IMG/VR virus record: IMGVR_UViG_3300035698_021255 | Coordinates: 1 to 38,506 of that record | Length of the DNA: 38,506 nt | Direction: 5' to 3' (one strand) | Source of the DNA: a virus | Part shown: piece after piece, positions 25,979 through 33,539 of the stretch | Numbering within the stretch: position 1 is the first letter of the stretch | Layout of the letters: every line of letters starts with the position of its first letter | Made by a program: the position numbers and the translations under genes | Notes under the pieces: model-generated | Databases searched by the model: none | What the model was told of the DNA's origin: nothing | What the model saw: only the letters and a program-made list of their open reading frames with translations

Positions 25979-26515
25979 TTATATATCTTTTTTTGAAATC
26001 GACATTACATAAAAATAATTAAATAATCTCATATATGCTGCTAAAAATAATGCATCATCACTAATAATTACTTTATTAGCTTCTACTATCTCAAATTTAG
26101 AAGTTGCTTTACTTTCTTCAGCTTCTTCAGTAGTATTTATATCTACATCAGTTAAATTAACACAATAAATCTTTAATCCATTACTATTTAATGTATTATT
26201 TATTTGTCCAAGATACATCCAATCTGCCCCAGACTTAATATTTGAACCGATTACTTCAAACATTAATCTATTGGCACAAACTAAATCAGTTGGATCATCT
26301 TGATTTACATATCCATTAATGAGTACATAATTTTCTTTTTCTTTTAAGGGATCAATTTCTTTAATTACTCCAATATCACTAAGTAATCCTTTATTAGAAA
26401 TTGTATATGGGAGTACACAGATTTTATCCAGTTTATGCACAACATAAAAGTGTTCATTTTCAGATATTACATCTTCAAACTTTCCTCGAAGCACTATTTT
26501 ATTATTTTCGTTCAT
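25979..26515 (-). CDS. Hypothetical protein, 178 aa
   Basis: The first 130 residues form a beta-rich domain with conserved-looking stretches (VVHKLDKICVLPYTIS, SDIGVIKEIDP, CANRLMFEVIG, SGADWMYLGQINN) and then a charged linker and a C-terminal helix rich in aromatics (AAYMRLFNYFYV). I have the impression of a family present in T4-like phages without known function. It is coupled to a 278-aa gene by nine bases and separated from it by no promoter. Confidence 0.55.
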   Translation of the reverse strand: MNENNKIVLRGKFEDVISENEHFYVVHKLDKICVLPYTISNKGLLSDIGVIKEIDPLKEKENYVLINGYVNQDDPTDLVCANRLMFEVIGSNIKSGADWMYLGQINNTLNSNGLKIYCVNLTDVDINTTEEAEESKATSKFEIVEANKVIISDDALFLAAYMRLFNYFYVMSISKKDI

Positions 26516-26524
26516 TATTAAATA

Positions 26525-27361
26525 TTATTTTTCTTTAAGATCAATTTCATCTATTATTTCTTGAGGTTTTGGATCAGAAACAATAGATTTATTAACACAT
26601 TCGGGTGTATAATTGCTATATTCCTCAAAGTGTATTTCTTCAGGCGTTTTAGGATTATACATTTGATTGATACCTTCTTTTAAAGCTTTTTTAATTTTAG
26701 AAATATCAATGCTTTCTATTATATATTCTAATCCCTTTTCACTACCATTATCAAAAGAATCTTTTACTACATTAAATAAACTTTGTAAAGGAAGAGAAAT
26801 TGTTAATGTCATATCAACTTCAGTATCAACTTTTTTAGATTTATCCATCATAATGAATACAGGATCATTTGTTTTTAATGATGATTTAGGTAATTGTTGA
26901 GAAATTTCAACTGCTACTGGCGGTGGTATAACTGGGGCTGTGTTATTTAATATTCCAAATTTAGATTTTACTATTTCTGGTCTTGTTCTTGCAGGAGGAA
27001 TTAAATCTATTTTTTTTCTTGTAACTGGCAATTTTTTACCATCAGTCATAATTTCTGTAACAGATGGGATATCATATTTAACTTGAGATTCCCAATCTTT
27101 TTCTATTCTACCGCTTTCTTCTCCTACTATTGATTCTTTAAATTGCCAAAGTTTACTCATATTTTCCACTTCAGCCATCATTTTATCAGTAGCATCAATA
27201 TGATTAAGAGGAAGTACTAAATTTTCATTAATACGAGAATTATCTTTAAAAACTATATAAATAATTCCATCACTTTCTTCTTCAATTCTATCAAATACAA
27301 GAACTTCACCTCTTCTTTCACTAACTAACCATTGGAAATACCGAGAATTTTTATTACTCAT
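26525..27361 (-). CDS. Hypothetical protein, 278 aa
   Basis: An N-terminal domain of about 75 residues is beta-rich (RRGEVLVFDRIEEE, YIVFKDNSRINENLVLPL), followed by a proline-rich low-complexity linker (about 110-160, PPARTRPE and VIPPPVAVE) and a second domain with MTLTISLPLQSLF (about 185-200) leading into amphipathic helices. Such two-domain, linker-containing proteins are often tail or head assembly factors. No family is known to me. The context is small unknown genes and virion genes on the same strand. Confidence 0.55.
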   Translation of the reverse strand: MSNKNSRYFQWLVSERRGEVLVFDRIEEESDGIIYIVFKDNSRINENLVLPLNHIDATDKMMAEVENMSKLWQFKESIVGEESGRIEKDWESQVKYDIPSVTEIMTDGKKLPVTRKKIDLIPPARTRPEIVKSKFGILNNTAPVIPPPVAVEISQQLPKSSLKTNDPVFIMMDKSKKVDTEVDMTLTISLPLQSLFNVVKDSFDNGSEKGLEYIIESIDISKIKKALKEGINQMYNPKTPEEIHFEEYSNYTPECVNKSIVSDPKPQEIIDEIDLKEK

Positions 27362-27373
27362 AATTTTTATTTT

Positions 27374-27502
27374 TTATTTTTTCTTCTTTTTAGATTGTTT
27401 ATAATTTTGGATTCTATAATAAACAATTAACTGAGCTATCAAAAAAACTATTGCACCATATATAAAAAACCAGCCACCTATTCCTTTAACTAAATAAATC
27501 AT
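27374..27502 (-). CDS. Small single-pass membrane protein, 42 aa
   Basis: This frame encodes MIYLVKGIGGWFFIYG, then a hydrophobic run (AIVFLIAQLIVYY) and a basic tail ending SKKKKK. It has one membrane helix (about 9-31) with positive charges after it, so the C-terminus is expected in the cytoplasm. It starts within the end of the preceding small gene (17-base overlap) and ends 12 bases before the 278-aa gene. The length and topology would fit a holin-like or regulator peptide; no specific function can be assigned. Confidence 0.6.
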   Translation of the reverse strand: MIYLVKGIGGWFFIYGAIVFLIAQLIVYYRIQNYKQSKKKKK

Positions 27503-27665
27503 TTTTTATTTTTATATTTTTAATCTTCACTGTTTTTATTTCAATTTTATAAAATGAATCTTTTGTAATATTTTTTTCTTTATCATTATCATTTATATTT
27601 CTGTTTTTTAATTTTTTTATTTTTAAAAAATTCCATATATTCCAATTATTTATAAGCTTTATCAT
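27486..27665 (-). CDS. Small lysine- and asparagine-rich protein, 59 aa
   Basis: An uninterrupted frame begins MIKLINNWNIWNFLK and is dominated by K, N and I thereafter. Its stop lies inside the next gene's first codons. The sequence is simple, which makes it a weaker coding call, but it exactly fills the space between its neighbours, uses ATG with an A-rich leader and runs in the operon direction. There is no domain or membrane segment. Confidence 0.45.
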   Translation of the reverse strand: MIKLINNWNIWNFLKIKKLKNRNINDNDKEKNITKDSFYKIEIKTVKIKNIKIKNDLFS

Positions 27666-27821
27666 TTAATTTATTTTTAAAGCCTTTTTATATTTTTCTT
27701 TCTTTATATATTTAACACCCTTTAATGTGTTCTTTATTTTTTCTTTAATAATTTCATTTCTTAGACCAGTACTTTTACTTTTATTCCAAGGTATACTTTT
27801 TTCTTTTGTTTCTTCAGACAT
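27666..27821 (-). CDS. Small basic protein, 51 aa
   Basis: The frame begins MSEETKEKSIPWNKSKSTG and continues as a lysine-rich helix (NEIIKEKIKNTLKGVKYIKKE). The ATG follows directly after the TGA of the 107-aa gene (TGAATG), which indicates coupling. It is short and highly charged and might bind nucleic acid, but no family is recognised. Confidence 0.55.
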   Translation of the reverse strand: MSEETKEKSIPWNKSKSTGLRNEIIKEKIKNTLKGVKYIKKEKYKKALKIN

Positions 27822-28145
27822 TCACAAAATAAACATTGAGTATTGAGCTTCATATTCTCGCATCCAGGATATTGTAAATCTTCCTTCTCTCCATCCCTTA
27901 TATTCTTCACTAAATTTTTTTAAAACTTCTGAAAAATGTGATTTACAATTTCCTGCACTTAAATAATTCATCCGAGCAACAGGTATAACAAAAGTATGTT
28001 GTGTTCCTTTAACTCTCCAAAAATAATCAGAAGATACATCATAATCTACACCATATTCTATAAAAATTGGATTAATCCACCCTATTGGATTAATTTCAAC
28101 AGTTTGAACATTTTCTAACTTTGAAAAATCATAATTATTTGGCAT
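27822..28145 (-). CDS. Hypothetical protein, 107 aa
   Basis: This is a compact protein rich in aromatics with a likely mixed alpha/beta fold: a beta N-terminal half (VQTVEINPIGWINPIFIEYG, RVKGTQHTFVIP) and a helical second half (SHFSEVLKKFSEEYKGW) ending in FTISWMREYEAQY. No family is recognised. It is the first gene downstream of the 28163-28212 terminator, followed by three small coupled genes, so it may head a small operon, although I see no clear promoter motif in the 17 bases between. Confidence 0.6.
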   Translation of the reverse strand: MPNNYDFSKLENVQTVEINPIGWINPIFIEYGVDYDVSSDYFWRVKGTQHTFVIPVARMNYLSAGNCKSHFSEVLKKFSEEYKGWREGRFTISWMREYEAQYSMFIL

Positions 28146-28162
28146 ATTTAAATTTTAAAAAC

Positions 28163-28212
28163 ATAAATGCTCATATTGAATTACTTTATATTTATCCAAT
28201 ATGAGCATTTAT
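28163..28212 (-). terminator. Strong inverted repeat, probable terminator
   Basis: A perfect 16-bp inverted repeat, ATAAATGCTCATATTG (28163-28178) and CAATATGAGCATTTAT (28197-28212), has an 18-base loop. On the minus strand it is followed by GTTTTTAAAATT. It begins four bases after the stop of the 66-aa gene. The short T-run makes the termination call good but not certain; an RNA-processing or stability role is also possible. Confidence 0.75.
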
Positions 28213-28215
28213 ATT

Positions 28216-28416
28216 TTAGTAATTGATAATATCTACAATTTTGGTTACTGAGATATTAACAATTTCAAAATCTGTTCCTTTAAGATGATCTGTTATTCTT
28301 TTTTCTACATCTGTAGGATTAAGAGCATTAACAATATATTCTTCACCTCTAAATTTTACTTGACCTTTGTCATTTTCCCATTCTACTTTTACTTTTACTC
28401 TCCAGTATTCATTCAT
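28216..28416 (-). CDS. DUF4494-like small protein, 66 aa
   Basis: It has the pattern of DUF4494 proteins, common in Bacteroidota and their phages: an initial YWRVKVKVEWEND strand, GEEYIVNALNPTDVEKRI (a strand leading to a helix with an ALNPTDVE turn) and a closing FEIVNISVTK strand. The function of the family is not known. This gene is one of the pointers to a Bacteroidota host. It is shorter than typical members and ends just before the 16-bp hairpin. Confidence 0.5.
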   Translation of the reverse strand: MNEYWRVKVKVEWENDKGQVKFRGEEYIVNALNPTDVEKRITDHLKGTDFEIVNISVTKIVDIINY

Positions 28417-28435
28417 TTGTGTTTGTTTTTAATTA

Positions 28436-28711
28436 TTAATCTATTATTATTTTCTTTTTAGCAATATAATCTTTTGGTACTAATTTATATACATTGAATT
28501 CTGTTGGAACTTTTCCACAAGATTCACAAACTATAACTTCTATTGGATATAATTCTTCTTTTCCTGATGGTGATAAAATTGATGATATTCTTTTAAACAT
28601 TATTTTTTCACTAAACATAATACCACCACATTCACATTCTACATTTTTAGAAGCTTGTAGATGTTCTAATTTTATTTGAAGGTTTTGAGCGCTTGGATTT
28701 GATTTAGACAT
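28436..28711 (-). CDS. Zinc-ribbon protein, 91 aa
   Basis: Four cysteines in two pairs, C26-x-C28-G-G and C62-x-x-C65-G-K, frame a beta hairpin region containing MFKRISSILSPSGKEEL and PIEVIVCESC. This is a typical small zinc ribbon, one pair having unusually close cysteines. Phage zinc ribbons often act in transcription or as nucleic-acid adaptors, but no specific partner is visible. Its ATG overlaps the stop of the VWA gene (one base), so both are made together. Confidence 0.7.
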   Translation of the reverse strand: MSKSNPSAQNLQIKLEHLQASKNVECECGGIMFSEKIMFKRISSILSPSGKEELYPIEVIVCESCGKVPTEFNVYKLVPKDYIAKKKIIID

Positions 28712-29388
28712 TATTTTTTCTTTTTAGACATTTTTGATAAATCATTATCTAATTCAGTTTCATCCATAAAAAAAGAATCATATGTAGGTTCCCAAAATTC
28801 TTGACCTGACATTCTGTAATTGGATGTAAAGTGAGATAATCCTTTCATACTCTTTTTCATATTATATTTATCTGTATCTACAGATTGACTTCTAGAAAAA
28901 CCTAAATTTTTTCCTGAACTCCATGCATCAATATCAGCTCCTAGGAATAAAAATTCCCATCTATTTTTATCTCTTTTTTGTTTTACTATTTTAGCAATAA
29001 TGCCTTCTTCAAGATATTCATTAGAAGAATTTTCATGCCCATCAGTCACAATAACAAATAAAACCTTCCCGGGCTTATCTTCTTCATCTAAAGTATCATG
29101 TCGATTTCCGACATTATTAATAGTTTTTCCAACAGCATCTAAAAGTGCAGTTGAATAACTGGGACTATAAGTTTCTTTATTTAAAGCTTTAACATTTTCT
29201 AATAAAGTTCCTTGTTCAATAACTTTATAATAATCACTAAATTTTACTAAAGTAAATACTGCTTCACCTTCAATTTCTTTTTGCTGTTCAACGAATTCAT
29301 TAAATCCGCCAATTGTATCATCTTTTACAAAACCCATTGATCCAGATTCATCAAGTATGTATACGATTTCAGTTAAGTTTTTGTTCAT
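28711..29388 (-). CDS. VWA-domain protein with intact MIDAS
   Basis: Residues 5-165 form a von Willebrand factor A domain. The metal site is complete: D13-E-S15-G-S17 at the start, T80 in SYSTALLDA and D116 in VIVTDGHEN. VWA domains bind partner proteins through a metal ion; in phages and bacteria they often work with an ATPase or in stress (tellurite-type) systems. The C-terminal 50 residues hold a tail with aromatic and charged residues (EFWEPTYDSFF) ending in SKKKK. No MoxR-type ATPase is present nearby. The gene is TAATG-like-coupled to the zinc ribbon. Confidence 0.85.
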   Translation of the reverse strand: MNKNLTEIVYILDESGSMGFVKDDTIGGFNEFVEQQKEIEGEAVFTLVKFSDYYKVIEQGTLLENVKALNKETYSPSYSTALLDAVGKTINNVGNRHDTLDEEDKPGKVLFVIVTDGHENSSNEYLEEGIIAKIVKQKRDKNRWEFLFLGADIDAWSSGKNLGFSRSQSVDTDKYNMKKSMKGLSHFTSNYRMSGQEFWEPTYDSFFMDETELDNDLSKMSKKKK

Positions 29389-29425
29389 TTGTTTTATTTT
29401 TATATGTTATTAAATTGATTTAGTT

Positions 29426-29479
29426 TTATAAATCATCAACGGTTAATACTTCTTCATCAATATGATATCTTGACAACAT
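29426..29479 (-). other. Possible micro-ORF of 17 codons
   Basis: The frame reads MLSRYHIDEEVLTVDDL, an acidic, well-formed short peptide, in the 145-base gap between the VWA gene and the 55-aa gene. It has an A-rich leader (AACAAAATAATTATG). The remainder of the gap shows nothing clear. Coding is only suggested by composition. Confidence 0.25.
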
Positions 29480-29533
29480 AATTATTTTGTTAGTTATCTT
29501 TACTTTAATTTACCTATAGTATAAAGTTATTTT

Positions 29534-29701
29534 TTATAATAATTCTTCATCTTTCCAAATTACATCTTTTTGAAAACCTCTTTTATTTGCTTTCATTGTT
29601 GCTCTTAGTAAATTTATTATTTCTTGTCTTGAAGCTCCGGGTAAAATATATGGATTCATATCTCTGAGATAATTAGCTTCTAATTGGGTTAAACTGTTCA
29701 T
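29534..29701 (-). CDS. Small hypothetical protein, 55 aa
   Basis: A good helical frame begins MNSLTQLEANYLRDMNPYI and continues as LPGASRQEIINLLRATMKAN, then KDVIWKDEEL. It has a normal codon mix for this genome and an ATG following TATAAAT-rich DNA. No family is recognised. It lies 52 bases after the kinase gene in the same direction. Confidence 0.65.
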   Translation of the reverse strand: MNSLTQLEANYLRDMNPYILPGASRQEIINLLRATMKANKRGFQKDVIWKDEELL

Positions 29702-29753
29702 ATTTATAATTTTAATTAGTTATATTATTTGTTTATCATAATTTTGTACTCCT

Positions 29754-30353
29754 TTAATCCTCGTTACTATCACCATCTATAAAATCTATTACGTTTTTTA
29801 ATATAATTTCTTTTGATATGAATTTATTTTCAAAATCAACTTCTATTAATTTTTTGTGAGGTATAAGACTTAAATTATGAATTTCTTTAAATAAATTTAA
29901 TTCTCTTTCTTTTTGTTTTAAACTTTGAGAAAAAGATTCACCATCTTCTTTACTTAAAAAGAAATAAGGATTTGCTGTTAAAGTAATTAAATACATATTT
30001 GGAAATATATTTCTTTCTTCAAATAATTGTATTTTTTGCTTGATTTCTTTCTTTGGAATTCCTCTAAACATTTGAGCATATACATATTCTCCTAAATGAC
30101 TACGATTCCAAATAATTGAATTTGGATAATAACCGAATGTATCTCCGTCAATTTCTTCTCTAATATAATCTACAAACAATACTTCTTTGTAAAAGACATC
30201 AAATTGAAAATCTAATGTTTCCTTTGGAGACATATCCTTTGGAGGTTTACCAAAATGTCTTATTGTCCAGTTATCTTCATAATTATCTTGAATACCTCTA
30301 ATGAGAGTATCTTTTCCTAATCTGTCTCCACCTTCAATAATAATATGTTTCAT
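29754..30353 (-). CDS. Thymidylate/deoxynucleotide kinase-like P-loop protein
   Basis: Residues 8-16 (GGDRLGKDT) are a P-loop of the thymidylate-kinase type, preceded by the usual IIIE strand. Around residue 83, WNRSHLGEYVYAQMFRG resembles the DRS/RSHLGEYVY segment common in phage-encoded dTMP or dNMP kinases. The likely reaction is phosphoryl transfer from ATP to a deoxynucleoside monophosphate, supporting phage DNA synthesis. At 199 aa it has the normal length. It is preceded by two unrecognised genes on the same strand. The nucleotide specificity cannot be read from the sequence. Confidence 0.75.
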   Translation of the reverse strand: MKHIIIEGGDRLGKDTLIRGIQDNYEDNWTIRHFGKPPKDMSPKETLDFQFDVFYKEVLFVDYIREEIDGDTFGYYPNSIIWNRSHLGEYVYAQMFRGIPKKEIKQKIQLFEERNIFPNMYLITLTANPYFFLSKEDGESFSQSLKQKERELNLFKEIHNLSLIPHKKLIEVDFENKFISKEIILKNVIDFIDGDSNED

Positions 30354-30373
30354 ATTTGTTATATAAGGTTAAT

Positions 30374-30805
30374 TTAACTAGTTTTAAAAGTTTCCTTTTT
30401 TACTTTATATCGTAACATAAATGCATCCTTATCTTTAGCTTTTAAATAATCTACCCAATCTGCATATTTAGCATGAGTAGCATGGCTATGATTAATTTTA
30501 ATTTCATCGGGAATTTCTAATTCTGCCCTAAGTCTTTCTCCTGCCTTTTCAAGAACATAAGCTTCATATTGTTGAAGTAAACCTTCTCTTTTCCATCGAT
30601 GATTTAATTTATCATCTAATTGTTTTCTAAGAAGAGGCTCAACTAATCTTCTATCACTATGATTAACTTCAAGTGCTTCTAAAACCTGATGAGTTGTTGC
30701 TTTAACAAATTGATGTTCTATATCATTTGCTGTGCTTTCATTCATACAGCAGCTTTCCATCATTTCTCCCTCTGAACCAGGGACATTGTAAATTGTATCG
30801 TACAT
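30374..30805 (-). CDS. Hypothetical helical protein, 143 aa
   Basis: It begins with an acidic 25-residue segment with two adjacent cysteines (ESCCMNEST), then long charged helices (LEPLLRKQLDDKLNHRW-like and YVLEKAGERLRAELE). A His-rich turn (INHSHATHAKY) follows. No domain is recognised. The ATG overlaps the stop of the 83-aa gene (TAATG). It is probably an early or middle gene by its neighbours (kinase, methyltransferase). Confidence 0.6.
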   Translation of the reverse strand: MYDTIYNVPGSEGEMMESCCMNESTANDIEHQFVKATTHQVLEALEVNHSDRRLVEPLLRKQLDDKLNHRWKREGLLQQYEAYVLEKAGERLRAELEIPDEIKINHSHATHAKYADWVDYLKAKDKDAFMLRYKVKKETFKTS

Positions 30806-31056
30806 TATTTTAAAATTTTTAATATTTCTTTTTCGTTTATATCAACTTCTTTTTGATATTTTTCTTCTCTCCATTTTAAAAAGAAGTCATCGGTTTTAGC
30901 ACCCATGCGTTCTTTCTCTGTAATTGATTCTGCCACTTCTCTGGAACCTGCTATATCTACTGCCACTTTAAGCATATTCAAAAATATATCATTCCAGTAA
31001 TCAGAATTCTCTCTTTTCCAAATCATTTGATGGAACATATAACTAACTGGTTTCAT
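30805..31056 (-). CDS. Hypothetical protein, 83 aa
   Basis: This small protein begins MKPVSYMFHQMIWKRENSDYW and is mostly helical with many charged residues (REVAESITEKERMG). The start overlaps the stop of the frameshifted gene upstream by ATGA, showing that they were designed as a coupled pair. No family is recognised. Confidence 0.6.
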   Translation of the reverse strand: MKPVSYMFHQMIWKRENSDYWNDIFLNMLKVAVDIAGSREVAESITEKERMGAKTDDFFLKWREEKYQKEVDINEKEILKILK

Positions 31057-31264
31057 AATTTTAAATCTCCTTCATTATTAAATGGGACAAACACTTTATC
31101 ATTATATATCCAGCCCTCAGGTACCCTGAGTATAGTATGTCCAAATTGATCAACAATTCTTTCATGTAATTTTAAATCATAGATTTCATTCGATACTTGT
31201 TCTGTTGATTTCTTCTAGGTGGCCGTGAAATATCCTCCATGCTTGGAAATTTTAAATGTCCCAT
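31053..31264 (-). pseudogene. Small gene disrupted by a single-base frameshift
   Basis: The frame starts at ATG 31264, overlapping the methyltransferase stop (TAATG), and reads MGHLKFPSMEDISRPPRR before going out of frame. A second frame, open from about 31214, continues with STEQVSNEIYDLKLHERIV, DQFGHTILRVPEGWIYND and so on, to a TGA overlapping the next ATG (ATGA at 31053-31056). The two halves join into one protein of about 70 aa if a single A is added in the run at 31208-31213. Both ends are coupled to neighbours exactly as an intact gene would be. It may be a true mutation, a sequence error in the A-run, or, less likely, programmed frameshifting. Confidence 0.7.
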
Positions 31265-32478
31265 TAAAATAATTTTTTATTTTTCATTCCTGTATATTTT
31301 GTATTATCTTGCATTTCAAATCTTCTACTTGAAAAATTTCTTTCACCTTTAATAATAGCTATAACTTCTTTTGTTATATCTTCATTAGTTTTTACAGGAC
31401 AATTTTGTGGTAGTTTTCCATATTCTTTTGGTTCTAATAAATCAAAATCATGTGGCATTCCCATTAAATGCATATATTCCCTCATATTTATTCTCCTATC
31501 TTCAGTAGGATGAATATTTCTTTCCATCATTTCTCCTATAACTGCATAAACATGATGTTTATCAATACATAAAACTCTGTGTGATAACCTAAAGTTTTTT
31601 CCCATACCAATTTTTTTTATAACATGCGCGATATCTTTTACACTTGCGGGATTAGGATTTTCTTCACTTAAAACAAATTTTTGAAATTCTTCTAATAAAC
31701 CATTTCTATTTAAAAAATCATAAGATGTTAAATGCTCCCTTGTATCTAAAAATGCTTGTCTCCAGCCATTTTCTCCAAATTTCATTTTAGAAAACCTAAC
31801 AATTTCAAAATCACTAATAAATGGTTCTTTAGTAGCGTATTTATCTTGCAAAGTAGCATTTTTAGGAATACTTTTTAAAAATTCTTCTACATTAGGAGAT
31901 TCTTCTTTATAATAATTTAATATAGGAGCATTATTTCCTTTATGGAGTATTACATATGTTCTCGGTCTACGCTGAGGAACTCCATGCAATAAAGTATCAG
32001 TTTTATAGAAAGTTCCCGCATATCCATGATAACGAGCGATTTCCATTATTTTATTTCTTACACATTCTCCAATTCCAGTATAAAGTGTAGGAGCATTTTC
32101 CCATACAAAAACAGTTGGTCTTAAAGTTCCTAAAATAAATTCAGCTGATTTATACATCCAATCATTAACTGGAGAATTAGCTCTTTCTCCTTTTTTAAGA
32201 TTACCTGACATTGAAAGTCCATTACATGGAAGTATAGAACTAACAAAATCCAACTTTCCAATAAGATGTTGAACATCTCTAACTTTCCCTTCTTTTTCTA
32301 ATTTATCAATTTCAAAATAAGGAACTACAATATTTTTCTTTTGTAAATATCTAAGATATAATTTGTCATTTCCTTTAAATGGAGAATAACTGGTAATTGC
32401 CACTGGTGGAGTTTTAGTAATATTTTGATTTGCAAGCGCAAACCCTCCTATTAATGGCACATGTGCTACGTATCTCAT
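31264..32478 (-). CDS. DNA cytosine-5 methyltransferase homologue
   Basis: The key motifs of C5 methyltransferases are present: the catalytic P-C of motif IV (SSILPCNGLSMSG, P86-C87 counted from the TTG at 32484), motif VI as VWENAP (E129-N130) and motif VIII as GVPQRRPRTYVI. Motif I, which normally reads FxGxGG, is only vaguely recognisable in PLIGGFALAN. A late segment, LPQNCPV, occupies the motif X place. There is no cognate restriction enzyme nearby, so this is an orphan phage enzyme, probably protecting its DNA or marking it. I chose the ATG at 32478 over the TTG at 32484. The leader contains TATAAATAATAAA at 32498-32510. Confidence 0.8.
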   Translation of the reverse strand: MRYVAHVPLIGGFALANQNITKTPPVAITSYSPFKGNDKLYLRYLQKKNIVVPYFEIDKLEKEGKVRDVQHLIGKLDFVSSILPCNGLSMSGNLKKGERANSPVNDWMYKSAEFILGTLRPTVFVWENAPTLYTGIGECVRNKIMEIARYHGYAGTFYKTDTLLHGVPQRRPRTYVILHKGNNAPILNYYKEESPNVEEFLKSIPKNATLQDKYATKEPFISDFEIVRFSKMKFGENGWRQAFLDTREHLTSYDFLNRNGLLEEFQKFVLSEENPNPASVKDIAHVIKKIGMGKNFRLSHRVLCIDKHHVYAVIGEMMERNIHPTEDRRINMREYMHLMGMPHDFDLLEPKEYGKLPQNCPVKTNEDITKEVIAIIKGERNFSSRRFEMQDNTKYTGMKNKKLF

Positions 32479-32550
32479 GTACAAACAATTTTAATGATTT
32501 ATTATTTATATCCTTAAGATACATAATAGTTTTGGAAATAAAAATTTAAT

Positions 32551-32826
32551 TTAATCTTTATGGTAAACCTTTAATTCTTTTGCAAGTTCTATTGCTTCTT
32601 CTTCATCTACTAAACCAGCATCAATAAGTTTAGTGTAATAATCAGGAATTTCTGCTAAATGATCCATTGCGATATCAAGAGATATTTCAGGATCATCAGT
32701 ATGTTCCATTTCTACTTCTCTACCAACCTCTACTTGATATTGATCTACATCTTGAATATTTAGGTGTTCACCCTTCCCTCCATTCATTTCATTTATGAAA
32801 TCTTTTAATGATTCTTGTACTTTCAT
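32551..32826 (-). CDS. DUF5661-like protein with N-terminal capsid-targeting-like tag
   Basis: The 91-aa protein begins MKVQESLKDFINE, a variant of the tag on neighbouring proteins, ending in INE, which fits (L/I)-x-E cleavage. From about residue 28 there follows a sequence typical of DUF5661: VEVGREVEMEHTDDP, then IAMDHLAEIPDYYTKL, a pattern found in many phage and bacterial proteins of unknown function. Its ATG overlaps the stop of the upstream tagged gene (ATGA). It may be a packaged protein. Confidence 0.7.
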   Translation of the reverse strand: MKVQESLKDFINEMNGGKGEHLNIQDVDQYQVEVGREVEMEHTDDPEISLDIAMDHLAEIPDYYTKLIDAGLVDEEEAIELAKELKVYHKD

Positions 32827-33491
32827 TTTCTTGGTCTACGTTTTTTTATTTGTTCTCTTTCTTCTCTTGCAGCTTTCGAAGTGCCATAACCCTGTTTAAC
32901 TCTTAAAGGATTTTCTTTTATTTCTTCAGGTTCTATTTGTTTTATTTCTTTTGCTTGCAGTTCTTTTCTTTCTTTATAATTTATATCATCAACATCACTA
33001 TCATATTTTCTATCAAGATTATATCTTTTTCTTATTCTTGCTTTTTCTGTTTTTTCTCTTTCAATTCTTTTTTCTATTTCTTTTTTTCTAACATAAGCTT
33101 GAGATTTTCTTGGTTCTTCTGTTTTCCACTTATTTAATTTTTTATCTATCATAAATGGTTCCATTCTTATTGGTTCTCCTAAAACTTCAACTCCAGGTCC
33201 CTTATCATATTTATATCCAAAATATCCCTTTTCGATAGTATCTCCTGTAGTCATAGATTTCCCACCAAATTTATCAGCATTTGAAAGTATTTTTCTAGCT
33301 TCTGGTGAAGTTCTAATTCCAGCATTTCTTATTAAAAATGTTATAGCGTCTGCTTTTGATCCAGACCATAATGATTCACCCCTTCTATTAACAATATCAT
33401 ATGTTTTAAATTCAGAATCTATATTTACAATATAAAAAATTTCCGCAGTTTCATTTAAAAATTCATTTAGGCTTTCTTTAATAATTTTCAT
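32823..33491 (-). CDS. Basic protein with capsid-targeting-like tag (MKIIKESLNEFLNE)
   Basis: Start codons in a row (TTG-ATG-ATG-AAA) are present; I chose the ATG at 33491 so that the protein begins MKIIKESLNEFLNE. The tag contains two L-N-E sites. After it comes a small beta/alpha domain (about 17-60, FYIVNIDSEFKTYDIVNRRG), a disordered middle part and an extremely charged, basic C-terminal 90 residues (KKEIEKRIEREKTEKARIR, and a final KKRRPRK). This composition is like T4 internal proteins, which are packaged with DNA. The leader on the minus strand has a weak AT-rich motif. Confidence 0.7.
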   Translation of the reverse strand: MKIIKESLNEFLNETAEIFYIVNIDSEFKTYDIVNRRGESLWSGSKADAITFLIRNAGIRTSPEARKILSNADKFGGKSMTTGDTIEKGYFGYKYDKGPGVEVLGEPIRMEPFMIDKKLNKWKTEEPRKSQAYVRKKEIEKRIEREKTEKARIRKRYNLDRKYDSDVDDINYKERKELQAKEIKQIEPEEIKENPLRVKQGYGTSKAAREEREQIKKRRPRK

Positions 33492-33539
33492 CATCAATTT
33501 TTTATTTTTCAGTATATATGTGGAATAATTTTTCCTTTT

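Noticed and set aside
31115-31129. Palindrome around GGTACC (CTCAGGTACCCTGAG)
   Set aside because: It lies within the coding part of the frameshifted gene and no T-run follows on either strand, so it is not a terminator; probably a chance palindrome.
32937-33137. Plus-strand phenylalanine-rich ORF
   Set aside because: It is the complement of the lysine- and glutamate-rich part of a real gene, which always gives F- and S-rich antisense frames.
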